In this document: positions 15,778 to 24,036 of the stretch, piece after piece | How the letters are laid out: each line of letters begins with the position of its first letter | Numbering within the stretch: position 1 is the first letter of the stretch | NCBI GenBank assembly: GCA_964621645.1 | Contig: CAZUMH010000037.1 | Span: forward strand, 1 to 29,254 | DNA: 29,254 nucleotides | Reading direction: 5' to 3' | Source of the DNA: CAZUMH01 sp964621645 | GTDB lineage: Bacteria; Zhuqueibacterota; QNDG01; JAGLOF01 | Program-made: the position numbers and the translations under genes | Notes under the pieces: model-generated | What the model was told of the DNA's origin: nothing | The model's database searches: none | The model's input: only the letters and a program-made list of their open reading frames with translations

Positions 15778-17193
15778 ATGGAAGACAAAAAGTCTGATAA
15801 AAACAAGAACAGCAGCCAGTCTGCCGGAAGCGGATTGAACCGGCGGGATTTTATTCAGGGGCTGGCCACCGTACCGGTGCTGGGAGGATTCCTTTTGGCT
15901 CTGGGCCGCAAGGAGTATCTGGATAGAAAAGCCGCTCCCAAAAAGAAAAGTGCCCAGACGGCCGGGCTGTCAGATCTGAATGTGGCCCTGCTGGGGGCCG
16001 GGGCCGAGGGCCAGGTCCTGATGAACGCCTGCCTGAAGATACCGGGGATCCGGTTCCGGGCGGTCTGCGACATTTGGGAATCATACAACCAGACAAGAGC
16101 GGCCCGTATTCTCATGAAATACAAGCATCAGGTGAACACGTACGTCGATTACCGGGAGATGCTGGCGAAAGAGAGCGATCTGGACGCGGTCATCATCGCC
16201 ACACCCGATTTCTGGCACGCCGAACACGCGGTGGCCTGTCTCGAGGCCGGTCTGCATGTCTATTGCGAAAAAGAGATGTCAAACACGCTTGAAGGCGCCC
16301 GACGCATTGTGGAAGCGGCCCGACGAACTGATCGTCTGCTCCAGATCGGACATCAGCGCCGCAGCAATCCCCGTTACCTCCACTGTTATGAAAAACTGAT
16401 AAAAGATGCCGGTATTCTAGGCCGGATCACGTCGGCCAACGGCCAGTGGAACCGCTCGGTGCAGCCCGACCTCGGCTGGCCCGACAGGTACGTCATCGAT
16501 CCGTCCACTCTGCGTCAGTACGGGTATACATCCATGCATCAGTTCCGCAACTGGCGCTGGTATCGCGGACTGGGCGGAGGCCCCATCGTGGATCTGGGAT
16601 CCCATCAAATCGACATTTTCAACTGGTTTCTGGATTCCCGGCCCAAGACGGTAATGGCCAGCGGCGGCACGGACTATTACGATAAGGCAACCCATGAGTG
16701 GTATGACAACGTCATGGCCATTTATGAATACGACACCGCCTACGGAGTGGTGCGGGCCCGCTACCAAACGCTCACCACCAACAGCTCCGACGGCTACTTT
16801 GAAAACTTTTTGGGAGATCAGGGGACGCTTAATATTTCCGAATCGGCAAACCGGGGTGGCATCTACCCCGAACCTTCCGCGCCCGCCTGGGATAAATGGG
16901 TAACCAGGGGCTATATCTCCGCGCCGTCGAAATCGGCGGCTCAAGACACGTCCGGAGCGGTACTGGATGTGCGTGAAACCATGGCTCCGGATAAATACGG
17001 AATTCCGGTGGTTTTTACGGATCCCTACCATAAACCTCATCTGGAAAATTTCTTCAACGCCGTCCGCGGCCAGGAGAAACTGAACTGTCCGGCCGAGGTG
17101 GGCTATGAAACCGCGGTAACGGTGCTCAAGGTAAACCAGGCTGTGGAAGCGGCCCGCCGGTTGAGCTTCACCCAGAAGGAATTCACGGTATAA
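15778..17193 (+). CDS. Tat-exported Gfo/Idh/MocA family oxidoreductase (copy 2)
   Basis: 471 residues from the ATG at 15778, which has GAAAGG 6 nt upstream; an in-frame TTG 39 nt earlier is less likely. A polar N-terminus of 20 residues precedes the Tat motif NRRDFIQG and a hydrophobic run. Dinucleotide motif LLGAGAEG (71-78), IIATPDFWHAEH, then CEKEMSNT at 163-170: the catalytic Lys is kept but the Pro of EKP is Glu. IVDLGSHQIDIFNWF is the C-terminal catalytic-side motif. Probably works on the same sugar pool as copy 1, in the periplasm. The altered EKP suggests a subfamily difference in cofactor placement or activity. Followed 85 nt later by the DoxX gene. Confidence 0.92.
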   Translation: MEDKKSDKNKNSSQSAGSGLNRRDFIQGLATVPVLGGFLLALGRKEYLDRKAAPKKKSAQTAGLSDLNVALLGAGAEGQVLMNACLKIPGIRFRAVCDIWESYNQTRAARILMKYKHQVNTYVDYREMLAKESDLDAVIIATPDFWHAEHAVACLEAGLHVYCEKEMSNTLEGARRIVEAARRTDRLLQIGHQRRSNPRYLHCYEKLIKDAGILGRITSANGQWNRSVQPDLGWPDRYVIDPSTLRQYGYTSMHQFRNWRWYRGLGGGPIVDLGSHQIDIFNWFLDSRPKTVMASGGTDYYDKATHEWYDNVMAIYEYDTAYGVVRARYQTLTTNSSDGYFENFLGDQGTLNISESANRGGIYPEPSAPAWDKWVTRGYISAPSKSAAQDTSGAVLDVRETMAPDKYGIPVVFTDPYHKPHLENFFNAVRGQEKLNCPAEVGYETAVTVLKVNQAVEAARRLSFTQKEFTV

Positions 17194-17278
17194 ATACGGA
17201 ACCGGTATGTCGGGAAAGGATAATTCACCCGTATAGCCGGAGTTGTAAAAACCGAGCGACAATTAGCTGGAGAACATA

Positions 17279-17779
17279 ATGCGAAACAGCGAACAATACA
17301 CCACCTGGCAGCTCACGTTCCTGGTCCTGCTCCGGGTGCTTATCGGCTGGCATTTCCTCTATGAGGGTCTTGCCAAACTGTTGAAACCCGGCTGGTCAGC
17401 GGCGGGATTTCTGCTGCAGTCCAAGGGAATCTTTGCGGGATTGTTTCAGGCCATGGCTCACAACGACGCTATCCTTTCAGCGGTTAACTTCCTCAATATC
17501 TGGGGCCTCATCCTGATCGGACTGGGACTTATTCTGGGCGGATTGACCCGGATCGCCTGTCTGGCCGGCGCGGCCCTCGTCCTGCTCTACTATATCGCCA
17601 ATCCTCCCTTCCCGGGTCTCTACTACTCGCTGCCCATGGAAGGGAATTATCTCATCGTCAATAAAAATCTGGTGGAAATGGCGGCGCTGCTTGTCCTCTT
17701 CGTCTTCCCCACCGGAGAGATTCTGGGGCTGGATCATTTCCTCAGAATTTTTATCAACCGCAAAAAGAATGTAACATAA
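17279..17779 (+). CDS. DoxX family membrane protein
   Basis: 166 residues with about four hydrophobic segments. The first segment carries the DoxX signature RVLIGWHFLYEGLAKLLKP; later helices follow near residues 68-108 and 130-150, and the protein ends in a basic cytosolic tail (NRKKN). DoxX proteins are named for the small subunit of an archaeal thiosulfate:quinone oxidoreductase, but most bacterial members have no proven role and are often placed near redox enzymes. Here it lies between a sugar oxidoreductase and a multiheme cytochrome, compatible with a link to the quinone pool; that is inference. GGAG 6 nt before ATG; the next gene starts 10 nt later. Confidence 0.85.
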   Translation: MRNSEQYTTWQLTFLVLLRVLIGWHFLYEGLAKLLKPGWSAAGFLLQSKGIFAGLFQAMAHNDAILSAVNFLNIWGLILIGLGLILGGLTRIACLAGAALVLLYYIANPPFPGLYYSLPMEGNYLIVNKNLVEMAALLVLFVFPTGEILGLDHFLRIFINRKKNVT

Positions 17780-17789
17780 GGAGGCCTCC

Positions 17790-18461
17790 ATGTTTCGGAA
17801 AGCGCTGACCGTATTTATCCTTTTCTCACTACTGGCCGGCGCCGCCATGGCCCAAGAGAAGGAAAAACTGATGCCCATCGATATCAAGCTGCCCAAGGCC
17901 ATGTTCATCGGTACTCCGCAGAACCTGGGAGTGGAAAAACTCGAAAGGCCTCTGGGTAAGGCCCGCCCGCCGTTCCTGGCTCCTGAGGGAACAAAAAACG
18001 TTGCCCTGGGCAAACCGGTCACCAGCACCGATGAATTCCCGGTTATCGGGGAAATCGAAATGATCACCGACGGGGACAAAGAGGCGGCCGAGGGCCACTT
18101 CGTGGAAATGGGTCCCTTCCATCAGTACATCACCGTGGATCTGGGAGCACCATATACGATCTATGCAATCGTCATGTGGCACTTTCACAAACAGGCCCGC
18201 GTCTATTTTGATGTCATCGTTCAGGTGGCTGACGATGCGGATTTTACCACCAACGTGCGAACCTTGTTCAATAATGATCTTGACAACTCCTCCGGGCTGG
18301 GGCGGGGCAAGGATTATCATTACGTTGAGACGGCCGAGGGGAAACTGGTCGACGGCGGCGGCGTTACGGCCCGCTATGTCCGCTGCCACACCAACGGCAA
18401 CAGCAATAATGATCTGAACCACTGGATTGAACTGGAAGTGTACGGCAAGCCGGTACAGTAA
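17790..18461 (+). CDS. Exported discoidin (F5/8 type C)-domain protein
   Basis: 223 residues with a Sec signal cut after AGAAMA. After a linker, residues from about 68 resemble a discoidin jelly-roll: NVALGKPVTST, MITDGDKEAAEGHFVEM, QYITVDLGAPYTIYAIVMWHF, VQVADDADF and ARYVRCHTNG ... HWIELEVYG. Such domains usually bind carbohydrate or lipid surfaces. It could present glycans to the neighbouring periplasmic oxidoreductases. No catalytic motif seen. TAAGGAGG 5 nt before ATG, 10 nt after DoxX, so the two are surely co-transcribed. Confidence 0.8.
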   Translation: MFRKALTVFILFSLLAGAAMAQEKEKLMPIDIKLPKAMFIGTPQNLGVEKLERPLGKARPPFLAPEGTKNVALGKPVTSTDEFPVIGEIEMITDGDKEAAEGHFVEMGPFHQYITVDLGAPYTIYAIVMWHFHKQARVYFDVIVQVADDADFTTNVRTLFNNDLDNSSGLGRGKDYHYVETAEGKLVDGGGVTARYVRCHTNGNSNNDLNHWIELEVYGKPVQ

Positions 18462-18510
18462 ACATCTGATCCTTTTATATACATCTCTGATTGTCACGGC
18501 AATTCCCGCA

Positions 18511-18536
18511 GCGGCACTCTGAAAACAGGGTGCCGC
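18511..18536 (+). other. Intercistronic hairpin upstream of the cytochrome-FGE gene
   Basis: GCGGCACTCTG pairs with CAGGGTGCCGC (11 bp, one G-U in RNA) around AAAA. No T-run follows. It may be a weak terminator or a processing site dividing the cluster into two expression blocks. Confidence 0.5.
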
Positions 18537-18579
18537 GTGTTCCGGCATCGGTTATCTATGATTGAGGAATCGAACAGGA

Positions 18580-20145
18580 ATGCCCCGAAACCGACAATGC
18601 TTCAAACGGCCCGGATTTCGATTTACCCTCCCGGGAATCGTGATTGGCATCGGACTCTGCCTGGCCGGTTCGTTTACCATGAAAATCACTTCAACGGACA
18701 GGTTCTGCAGCAGCTGTCACTCGCACCCCCATGTCACCGATACCTGGAAACAGTCCACCCATTACAGGAACCGGAGCGGCATCACTGTGCGCTGTGTTCA
18801 GTGTCACCTGCCGCCCGGAGGCGTCCGGTATGTTACTGAGAAAACGCGGCTGGGACTGAAGGATCTCTGGGGAGAAGTATTTAAAAATGCGGGAACGATA
18901 GACTGGGAGGGGAAAAGCAAACTCGCCCATGCCGTCACCTACACCTACGACGCCTCCTGCACTGCCTGCCATAGTGAACTGTTCAGTGACAGCCTCTCCG
19001 CCAAAGGCACGGACGCCCATGTATACTACTACCACAGGAAAACGGAAGTGCGCTGCATCAACTGCCATCTCCATGTCGGGCACTACAGCACCCTGGCCGA
19101 TCTGGATATATCGCAGGAAAAGGAGGAAGAAATCCTGCCGGTTTCCCAGCTGCCGCAGCGTCCGGCATCCTCTGATCTCTTTATCGACTATGCGGAAACA
19201 ATCCCCGGTACCGACATTATGTTTGAAATGGTGGCCATCCCCGGAGGAAGGTTCACCATGGGTAGCCCTGCTTTCGAACAATACCGCAGAGAGGATGAAG
19301 GTCCGGCCCATGAAGTAGAGATCCGTTCTTTCTGGATGGGCAGGACAGAAGTCACCTGGCGGGAGTGGGACCGGTTTTATCGTGAGACCGGCACCAGGTT
19401 CAAAGCGATTTCCGCGGCAGACATGGCCGGACTCGACGCTATCACCGGCCCAACCCCGCCCTACGGCAGTCCCGACCAAGGCTGGGGCAGAGGAAGCAGA
19501 CCAGCCATTACCATAACCCACGAGGCGGCACGGCAGTACTGCAGATGGCTCTCCCGGGTGACCGGCGTCACCTATCGTCTCCCCACCGAGGCGGAATGGG
19601 AATATGCCGCTCGGAGTGGCACATCGGGACCCTACTTCTTCCCGGGAAATCCCGCCGATTACACCCGGCGCCGCTGGATCAATACCATCATCGGCGCGGA
19701 TACCGCCGTCATTCAGCGCTTTGCCTGGTATGACATGAACAGCGGGGGACGGACCCACCCGGCGGGAATGAAACGGCGCAATCCCTTCGGTCTGGAGAAT
19801 ATGTACGGGAACATCAAAGAGTTCTGCCTGGACTGGTACGCGGCCGACGCCTACTCACGCGGGACGGAACAGGGAACACTGCTGGATCCCACCGGACCTG
19901 CGGCGGGGAAAGAACATGTCATCAGGGGCGGATCTTACGCCTCTGACGCGGCGGATCTCCGCAGCGCCGCCCGGGATCACACCAGGGAGGAAGCCTGGCA
20001 GCTCACCGATCCCCAGGAGCCGAAAAGCATCTGGTGGTATTCGGACTGTTTCGACGTGGGCTTCCGCATTGTCAGGGAACATCATCGAAACAAACGATCG
20101 GATATGCAGGGATCACACAATTCAAATAGAGAGGTGGAGAGATGA
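18580..20145 (+). CDS. NapC/NrfH-like tetraheme cytochrome c fused to a formylglycine-generating-enzyme-like (SUMF1/EgtB/PvdO) domain
   Basis: 521 residues from ATG 18580 (an upstream in-frame TTG at 18562 lacks a ribosome site). Residues 14-34 form a membrane anchor (FTLPGIVIGIGLCLAGS). Four CXXCH heme sites follow: CSSCH 43-47, CVQCH 72-76, CTACH 127-131, CINCH 159-163. Spacing and flanks (RFCSSCHSHP, WKQSTH, RCVQCHLPPG) are those of NapC/NirT/NrfH quinol dehydrogenases, which hand electrons from quinol to periplasmic partners. From about 213 the sequence switches to a SUMF1/FGE-like domain: FEMVAIPGGRFTMGSP, WREWDRFY, RLPTEAEWEYAARSG, NMYGNIKEFCLDWY, VIRGGSYASDAADLRSAARD, DVGFRIVRE. The copper-binding Cys pair of true FGE, expected after RGGS, is absent, so sulfatase maturation is unlikely. 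Stop overlaps the next start by 4 bp (ATGA), indicating coupled translation with oxidoreductase copy 3. Confidence 0.92.
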   Translation: MPRNRQCFKRPGFRFTLPGIVIGIGLCLAGSFTMKITSTDRFCSSCHSHPHVTDTWKQSTHYRNRSGITVRCVQCHLPPGGVRYVTEKTRLGLKDLWGEVFKNAGTIDWEGKSKLAHAVTYTYDASCTACHSELFSDSLSAKGTDAHVYYYHRKTEVRCINCHLHVGHYSTLADLDISQEKEEEILPVSQLPQRPASSDLFIDYAETIPGTDIMFEMVAIPGGRFTMGSPAFEQYRREDEGPAHEVEIRSFWMGRTEVTWREWDRFYRETGTRFKAISAADMAGLDAITGPTPPYGSPDQGWGRGSRPAITITHEAARQYCRWLSRVTGVTYRLPTEAEWEYAARSGTSGPYFFPGNPADYTRRRWINTIIGADTAVIQRFAWYDMNSGGRTHPAGMKRRNPFGLENMYGNIKEFCLDWYAADAYSRGTEQGTLLDPTGPAAGKEHVIRGGSYASDAADLRSAARDHTREEAWQLTDPQEPKSIWWYSDCFDVGFRIVREHHRNKRSDMQGSHNSNREVER

Positions 20146-21458
20146 GCGAAAAAACGAATTTCACCCGGCGAGGCTTCATCGGTGCTATGGCAGCCGCCGG
20201 GACGGTGGCCCTGGTCTGCTCAAAAACCAGGCAGATCGAAGGACTGCCGCCTATGCTGGGGACCGCTCCGGACGGCCCCGTACTGAAAGCGGGCCTGATC
20301 GGCTGCGGCGGCAGGGGAACGGGAGCGGCGATCAATTTCCTCAATTCCGGCCCGCATCTCGCGGTGACTGCATTAGGAGATATTTTCGCGGACCGGCTCA
20401 ATTCGTCAAGGGAAAGGATCGAGCGGGAAAACGGCGAGAAAATCGCCGGCGGGAACTGCTTTCTGGGCTTCGACGCCTTTGAGAAGGTGATCGATTCCGG
20501 TGTCGATATCGTGATTCTGGCCACACCGCCCCATTTCCGTCCCGAGCATTTCGCCGCCGCGATCAACGCCAAAAAACATGTCTTCATGGAAAAGCCGGTC
20601 TGTGTCGATCCGGTTGGCGCCCGCTCAATCATGGAGAGCGCCGACCGGGCGGAAGCCTTCGGCCTCAGCGTCGTAACCGGGACTCAGCGAAGACACCAGC
20701 GGGCTTATGTGGAAACCTACAAGCGGATCGCTGCCGGAGCCATCGGCGAGATCGTTTCCGCCAACTGCTACTGGAACGGGGGCCAACTCTGGTACCGGAC
20801 GCGGCAGCCCGGCTGGAGCGAAATGGAATGGATGATCAGGGACTGGGTCAACTGGTGCTGGCTCTCAGGCGACCACATTGTGGAACAGCACGTGCACAAC
20901 ATCGACGTTATTCACTGGTTCACCGGCAAGCACCCGGTCAAGGCGCTGGGATTCGGCAGCAGAGAGCGGAGGGTCACCGGCGATCAGTTCGATTTCTTCA
21001 GCGTGGATTTTGTCCTCGATGACGGGCGCCATTTTCACAGCATGTGCCGGCAGATCAACAGCTGTACCAATAATGTTTCGGAATTTGTTCAGGGCACCCG
21101 GGGATATAGTGATTGCTGCAGCAAAATATACAAACGGGACGGATCTGTTGCCTGGGAGTATGAACCGCTGAACAGAGTCAACGACGAAGGAGAAGAGGTC
21201 CCCGACGACAAAAATCCCTATGTCCAGGAGCATACGGACCTGGTGACGTCCATAAGGACCGGAAAACTGTTCAATGAAGCCAAAAATACCGCGATTTCCA
21301 CCCTGGCTGCGGTAATGGGACGTATTTCAGCCTATACCGGGAAAGAGGTGACCTGGGAGGAGATAATGAATTCTGATCTGCGGCTGGGACCGACGTCCTA
21401 CCGTCTGGGCCGGGTGAACATTCCAGCCGTTGTTCCCGTTCCCGGTTCGGAAAAGTGA
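20142..21458 (+). CDS. Tat-exported Gfo/Idh/MocA family oxidoreductase (copy 3)
   Basis: 438 residues, Tat signal FTRRGFIGAMAAAG. Dinucleotide loop IGCGGRGTG (53-61), ATPPHFRPEH, and an intact EKP (150-152, MEKPVCVDP). The C-terminal domain has DHIVEQHVHNIDVIHWF in place of the more usual DxGxHxxD, placing it in a subfamily distinct from copies 1 and 2. Several Cys residues sit near CRQINSCTNN and YSDCCSKIY. Translationally coupled to the cytochrome-FGE fusion through the ATGA overlap, so the two products probably act together, plausibly with the cytochrome as electron partner. Followed after 28 nt by the isomerase-fold lipoprotein. Confidence 0.93.
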   Translation: MSEKTNFTRRGFIGAMAAAGTVALVCSKTRQIEGLPPMLGTAPDGPVLKAGLIGCGGRGTGAAINFLNSGPHLAVTALGDIFADRLNSSRERIERENGEKIAGGNCFLGFDAFEKVIDSGVDIVILATPPHFRPEHFAAAINAKKHVFMEKPVCVDPVGARSIMESADRAEAFGLSVVTGTQRRHQRAYVETYKRIAAGAIGEIVSANCYWNGGQLWYRTRQPGWSEMEWMIRDWVNWCWLSGDHIVEQHVHNIDVIHWFTGKHPVKALGFGSRERRVTGDQFDFFSVDFVLDDGRHFHSMCRQINSCTNNVSEFVQGTRGYSDCCSKIYKRDGSVAWEYEPLNRVNDEGEEVPDDKNPYVQEHTDLVTSIRTGKLFNEAKNTAISTLAAVMGRISAYTGKEVTWEEIMNSDLRLGPTSYRLGRVNIPAVVPVPGSEK

Positions 21459-21486
21459 GATCACTGCCAGTAATAAGAGGTGAATT

Positions 21487-22380
21487 ATGAAGGTAGATCG
21501 TCGTGATTTTTTGAAAGTATCCGCTGCCGCCGCCGGAGCCGCGGTTGCCGGATGTTCGGCACGGCAGTACCGGCCCCCGGAACCGCCCCGGAAAGCGGTG
21601 CTTAACCTCTCCTGTCAGGAGTGGCTGGCGGTCGGCGAAACGCTGCCGGAAAAACTTGATTTTCTGGAAACGCACGGCTATGCCGGACTGGAGGTGAGCG
21701 GACGGGGCCTGGCCGCGCGGGTCAATGAACTGCAGGGTGCGCTGAAGGACCGGACAGTCAGGATCAGCGCCATCTGCGCCGGATTCGACGGCTGGCTCAT
21801 CGCCGCAGACCCGGCCACCAGAGAACTGGCCATAAAATCCATGAAGGAAATTCTCACCGCCGCCGGTGAACTGAATTCCACCGGCCTGATTATCGTTCCG
21901 GCGTTCAATAGTCAGAAATCGCTGCCCCATAAGGAAGCCCGGGAACTGCTGCTCGGACTGCTGAAGGAACTTGGTGATCACGCCGGGAGCTGCGGAACCC
22001 GCATTCTTCTGGAGCCCCTGAATCGCCGGGAGGCTTATTTCCTGCGTCAGGTCGCCGACGGCGCTTCCATCTGCCGGGATGTCGACAATCCGGGGATCGC
22101 TGTCATGGGAGATTTCTGGCACATGACCTGGGAAGAGACCAGCGACATGGGCGCCTTCATTTCCGCTGGAAACTATCTCCATCACGTCCACATCGCCAGC
22201 CGGAAACGGCGCAAGATGCCCGGTGAGGATGAGGGAGACAACTATGTTGAAGGACTGCGCGGCCTTAAGATGATCGGGTATCGGGATTACATCAGTCTTG
22301 AATGCGGTTCCATCGGAGACAAGAAGGACACGGTGCCCGCGGCTGCGGCGCTGATCCGGGAACAGTGGGCCCGGGCCTGA
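21487..22380 (+). CDS. Tat-exported lipoprotein of the sugar phosphate isomerase/epimerase (AP endonuclease 2, TIM-barrel) family
   Basis: 297 residues. The N-terminus has both a Tat motif (DRRDFLKVS) and a lipobox VAGC with Cys23, so it is likely a membrane-anchored lipoprotein exported folded. The PF01261 TIM barrel follows, with probable metal ligands Glu177 (LLEPLNR), Asp210 and His213 (GDFWHM), His236 (HVHIAS) and Glu273 (SLECGS). Relatives include xylose-isomerase-like enzymes and the hydratases acting on 2-hydroxy-glucal intermediates of 3-keto-glycoside breakdown. In this cluster that hydratase role is the best guess. GAGGT before ATG, 28 nt after oxidoreductase copy 3. Confidence 0.88.
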   Translation: MKVDRRDFLKVSAAAAGAAVAGCSARQYRPPEPPRKAVLNLSCQEWLAVGETLPEKLDFLETHGYAGLEVSGRGLAARVNELQGALKDRTVRISAICAGFDGWLIAADPATRELAIKSMKEILTAAGELNSTGLIIVPAFNSQKSLPHKEARELLLGLLKELGDHAGSCGTRILLEPLNRREAYFLRQVADGASICRDVDNPGIAVMGDFWHMTWEETSDMGAFISAGNYLHHVHIASRKRRKMPGEDEGDNYVEGLRGLKMIGYRDYISLECGSIGDKKDTVPAAAALIREQWARA

Positions 22381-22430
22381 AATGAGAGCCGGCCTTTGGG
22401 GGCCGATTGAGGATTAACTGGGGAAAAGGA

Positions 22431-24023
22431 ATGCGATCCAGGCACTCGAACACGATCGTCATCATTCTTCTGCTCTTCATTCTTATGGCCGGCGCCTGTC
22501 TGCGGTTCTATCACCTTGGAGGGCGGCCCCTGCACACGGATGAAGCGGTGCACGCCCTCAAATTCGGCCTCCTGCTTGAAGAGCACAGCTACCGTTACGA
22601 CCCTCTGGACTACCACGGCCCCACTCTGAACTACCTCACTCTCCTGCCGGCCTGGTTAACTTCCGCTAAATCTCTCACCGATATGGACGAAACTCTGCTG
22701 CGGCTGGTCCCGGCGGTGATCAGCCTTCTGCTGATACTGGGGCTGTTCCCCCTGAAAAAATACCTGGAAGGCCGTGCCCTTCTCTTTGCCGCGGCTCTGA
22801 CGGCCGTGTCACCGGTCCTGGTCTTCTACAGCCGCTACTACATCCAGGAAATGCTTCTGGCGGCCTTCTCTTTCGGAACCATCGTCTGCGGTTTCCGGTA
22901 CATGCTCGGAGGACGGAAAGGCTGGGCCCTGGGTACCGGAATATTTTTAGGGCTGACGTTGGCCACCAAGGAGACCGGCCTTATGGTTCTGGCGGCCCTG
23001 CTGGCTGCGGCAGTGCTGACCGGAGTGACGGGACTGCCGCAGGGGACTATGAAGGATAAAAAGATCCTCCCCACCCTTGCCGTTATCATCATTCCCTCTC
23101 TGCTGCTCCCGCTTCTCTTTTACAGTTCGTTTTTCAGCAATCCCCGGGGAGTGCTGGACTATTTGCTCAGCTATTCACATTACCTGAGCAGGGCCGGGCA
23201 TCCCGAGGCTCATCTGCACCCCTGGTGGTATTATGGAAAACTCCTCCTCTGGAACAAAGCACACGGTACCCCGTTATGGAGCGAAGCCTTTGTTCTGATC
23301 CTGTCCGGATTCGGAATACCCGGGCTCTGGCGCGGCGAAGAGAAAAAGAGCCCCTCGGGTATGTTCTACCGCTTCATCTTCTTCTATTCAGCCATTCTCA
23401 CGATCATCTACTCTCTTCTGCCCTACAAGACGCCCTGGCTGCTGCTTGGATTCTACAGCGGCCTGGTGCTTTTGGCCGGACGGGGAGCGGCCCGCCTCAT
23501 CGACTGGGGATCGGAACGATGGAAGGAAATTATTATTGCAGGCCTGCTTCTGATTGGATTTCTGCATCTTTGCCGGCAGTCTCTTCTTCTGAATTTCAGG
23601 TTTGAAGCGGACCCGAGGAATCCCTGGGTGTACGGACATACCAGTGAGGATATCTTCCGTCTTACGGGGACATTGAACGAAATCGCCGCCGCTCTGCCCG
23701 GAGGTCAAGACATCCATCTGGAAGTCATCGCCCCCGGCAGTGACTACTGGCCCCTGCCCTGGTATCTGCGAACCTGGTCCCGGGTGGGCTGGTTCAATCG
23801 GGTCGATTTCGACCAGCCGGCGGCGCCCCTTATCATCGTCTCTCCCCGGTGTGAAGCGGACCTGATCCGCAAACTGTATGAGCTCCCGAAACCCGGTTCC
23901 CGCCGTTTATATCTGCCGCTGGTGCATAATCCGGTGGAACTGCGTCCCGGCGTTTTTCTGGAGGCCTATATCCGCAAAGACCTTTATGACAGAATCCGTC
24001 AGGAAACCACCCTGATCTTGTAG
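22431..24023 (+). CDS. GT-C type membrane glycosyltransferase-like protein, Agl23/TIGR03663 family
   Basis: 530 residues from the ATG at 22431 (GGGGAAAAGGA upstream); an in-frame TTG lies 24 nt earlier. The opening is diagnostic: hydrophobic helix, then LRFYHLGGRPLHTDEAVHA with the acidic pair of GT-C enzymes, then YRYDPLDYHGPTLNYLT. About ten further membrane segments follow, ending in a soluble C-terminal part of roughly 130 residues. The family is annotated as flippase activity-associated protein Agl23 and resembles oligosaccharyl- or lipid-linked-sugar transferases (GT39/PMT-like). It would transfer a sugar from a polyprenyl phosphate donor on the outer face of the inner membrane. Starts 50 nt after the lipoprotein gene and ends 13 nt before apbE. 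Confidence 0.87.
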   Translation: MRSRHSNTIVIILLLFILMAGACLRFYHLGGRPLHTDEAVHALKFGLLLEEHSYRYDPLDYHGPTLNYLTLLPAWLTSAKSLTDMDETLLRLVPAVISLLLILGLFPLKKYLEGRALLFAAALTAVSPVLVFYSRYYIQEMLLAAFSFGTIVCGFRYMLGGRKGWALGTGIFLGLTLATKETGLMVLAALLAAAVLTGVTGLPQGTMKDKKILPTLAVIIIPSLLLPLLFYSSFFSNPRGVLDYLLSYSHYLSRAGHPEAHLHPWWYYGKLLLWNKAHGTPLWSEAFVLILSGFGIPGLWRGEEKKSPSGMFYRFIFFYSAILTIIYSLLPYKTPWLLLGFYSGLVLLAGRGAARLIDWGSERWKEIIIAGLLLIGFLHLCRQSLLLNFRFEADPRNPWVYGHTSEDIFRLTGTLNEIAAALPGGQDIHLEVIAPGSDYWPLPWYLRTWSRVGWFNRVDFDQPAAPLIIVSPRCEADLIRKLYELPKPGSRRLYLPLVHNPVELRPGVFLEAYIRKDLYDRIRQETTLIL

Positions 24024-24036
24024 CGAGAAAATACCT

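Noticed and set aside
18691..19758. Minus-strand open frame of 355 codons opposite the cytochrome-FGE gene
   Set aside because: It overlaps the heme and FGE motifs of the real gene and has no features of its own.
18580..20145. Reading the C-terminal FGE-like domain as a working sulfatase-maturing enzyme
   Set aside because: The Cys pair needed for copper binding after RGGS is absent (RGGSYASDAADLRSAARD) and no sulfatase gene is in the window.
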